Below, piece by piece: positions 5,874-6,136 of a stretch of 6,136 bases of DNA. The stretch covers positions 1 to 6,136 of the forward strand of contig DAOUSQ010000068.1 of the NCBI GenBank assembly GCA_030627145.1. Direction: 5' to 3'. Under the pieces are notes generated by a model. The model worked only from the letters and a program-made list of their open reading frames with translations. It was not told where the DNA came from and ran no database searches. How positions within the stretch are numbered: position 1 is the stretch's first letter; each line of letters opens with the position of its first letter. Source of the stretch: Syntrophomonadaceae bacterium (GTDB taxonomy: Bacteria; Bacillota_B; Syntrophomonadia; Syntrophomonadales; Syntrophomonadaceae). The translations under genes and the position numbers were made by a program.

Positions 5874-5888
5874 TAATTATTATAATCA
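5874..5888 (-). promoter_or_regulatory. Possible Fur box
   Basis: On the minus strand the 15 bases read TGATTAT-A-ATAATTA and match the Bacillus 7-1-7 Fur consensus (TGATAAT-N-ATTATCA) at 11 of 14 positions. The site lies between the fur-like stop and the repeat-bounded element, where an original feoB promoter could have been. The surroundings are very AT-rich, so chance similarity is quite possible. Confidence 0.25.
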
Positions 5889-5907
5889 ACAATAATATTT
5901 TTAAAAT

Positions 5908-6136
5908 CTATTTTCTTTTTTCCCTGCATTTCGGACAATAAGCATATAACTTTAGATCATGGTCAACAATTTCAAACCCCTGCCGTTCTATATACTGTTC
6001 TAGATTATATAAAAGGTCGTCCTCTATTTCCGTTATTTCTCCACAGCCCATGCAGATAATATGATGATGTTGGTGTCTCGTGTCATCTAACAATTCGTAC
6101 CGGTATTTATCTCCCTCAAACATAGTCTTATATAAA
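5908..6136 (-). CDS. fur: Fur-family iron-responsive repressor, C-terminal part (cut by window edge)
   Basis: Only the dimerisation and metal-binding half is visible. The frame is open to the window edge, with L-Y-K-T before the first visible Met, so that Met (at 6123) is internal and the winged-helix DNA-binding domain lies beyond base 6136. Visible signatures are YRYEL, then RHQHHHIICMGCGEI, which combines the His-rich metal site with the first CxxC, and near the end YAYCPKC, the second CxxC; the two CxxC pairs would form the structural Zn site. A Fur with Fe(II) as corepressor fits the neighbouring feo genes, but PerR or Zur cannot be ruled out without the rest. It is on the same strand as feoB but separated by 218 bases, including the mobile element and a terminator. 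Confidence 0.88.
   Translation of the reverse strand, partial: LYKTMFEGDKYRYELLDDTRHQHHHIICMGCGEITEIEDDLLYNLEQYIERQGFEIVDHDLKLYAYCPKCREKRK

Larger units (their letters stand above)
5711..5875. mobile_element. MITE-like or IS-remnant element with 23-bp perfect inverted ends
   Basis: The 23 bases at 5711-5733 are the exact reverse complement of 5853-5875; the core is TGATTCCACTGCGAAAA. The element is 165 bases long, too short for a transposase, and has a terminator-like hairpin inside. A further copy of the right end is at 78-107, showing that the end sequence is repeated in this genome. If the true ends are TGATTCC...GGAATCA, the flanks give a 4-base ATAT duplication (5713-5716 and 5870-5873); because ATAT is its own reverse complement, this cannot be told apart from longer inverted ends. 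It separates the fur-like gene from feoB. Confidence 0.65.

Overview
The window is an AT-rich bacterial segment. All seven recognisable protein genes lie on the minus strand, so they read from right to left. Strong GGAGG-type ribosome sites, a pyruvoyl-dependent arginine decarboxylase, a reduced SufC/SufB pair and an anaerobe-style Feo system suggest a strictly anaerobic, low-GC Firmicute (Clostridia, Peptococcaceae-like). This placement is an inference from gene content and style; no RNA marker gene is present.

Layout in transcription order. At the right edge is the C-terminal metal-binding half of a Fur-family repressor (5908-6136, cut by the window). A 165-bp element with perfect 23-bp terminal inverted repeats follows (5711-5875); it looks like a MITE or IS remnant and carries a terminator-like hairpin. 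Next come feoB (3920-5689) and feoA (3680-3907), a ferrous-iron uptake operon in the reverse of the common feoA-feoB order. An AT-rich gap (3293-3679) contains an inverted pair of heptanucleotide tandem repeats. Then comes a compact operon: sufC (2546-3292), a SufB/SufD-family scaffold protein (1633-2556) and a LysR-type regulator (710-1606). A 22-bp duplication carrying a -10 hexamer lies in front of the pyruvoyl-dependent arginine decarboxylase (107-565). At the left edge (1-107) is another copy of the inverted-repeat end found in the 165-bp element, probably the right border of an insertion sequence lying outside the window.

How the genes fit together. Fur senses Fe(II), FeoB/FeoA import it, and SufC plus the short SufB-like protein use iron to build Fe-S clusters. 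No SufS, SufU, SufE or separate SufD is present, which matches the two-gene 'SUF-like minimal system' (SmsCB). The LysR protein, of the CysL/CbbR-like type, appears co-transcribed with this pair and could link it to sulfur or redox status. The arginine decarboxylase makes agmatine for polyamine synthesis, has its own promoter region and is probably an independent unit.

The most interesting points are the MITE-like element between fur and feoB, the duplicated promoter core before the decarboxylase, the minimal Suf-LysR operon, a divergent short FeoB with an extra cysteine cluster, and the heptad repeats. I did not find a clearly new defence or mobile system.
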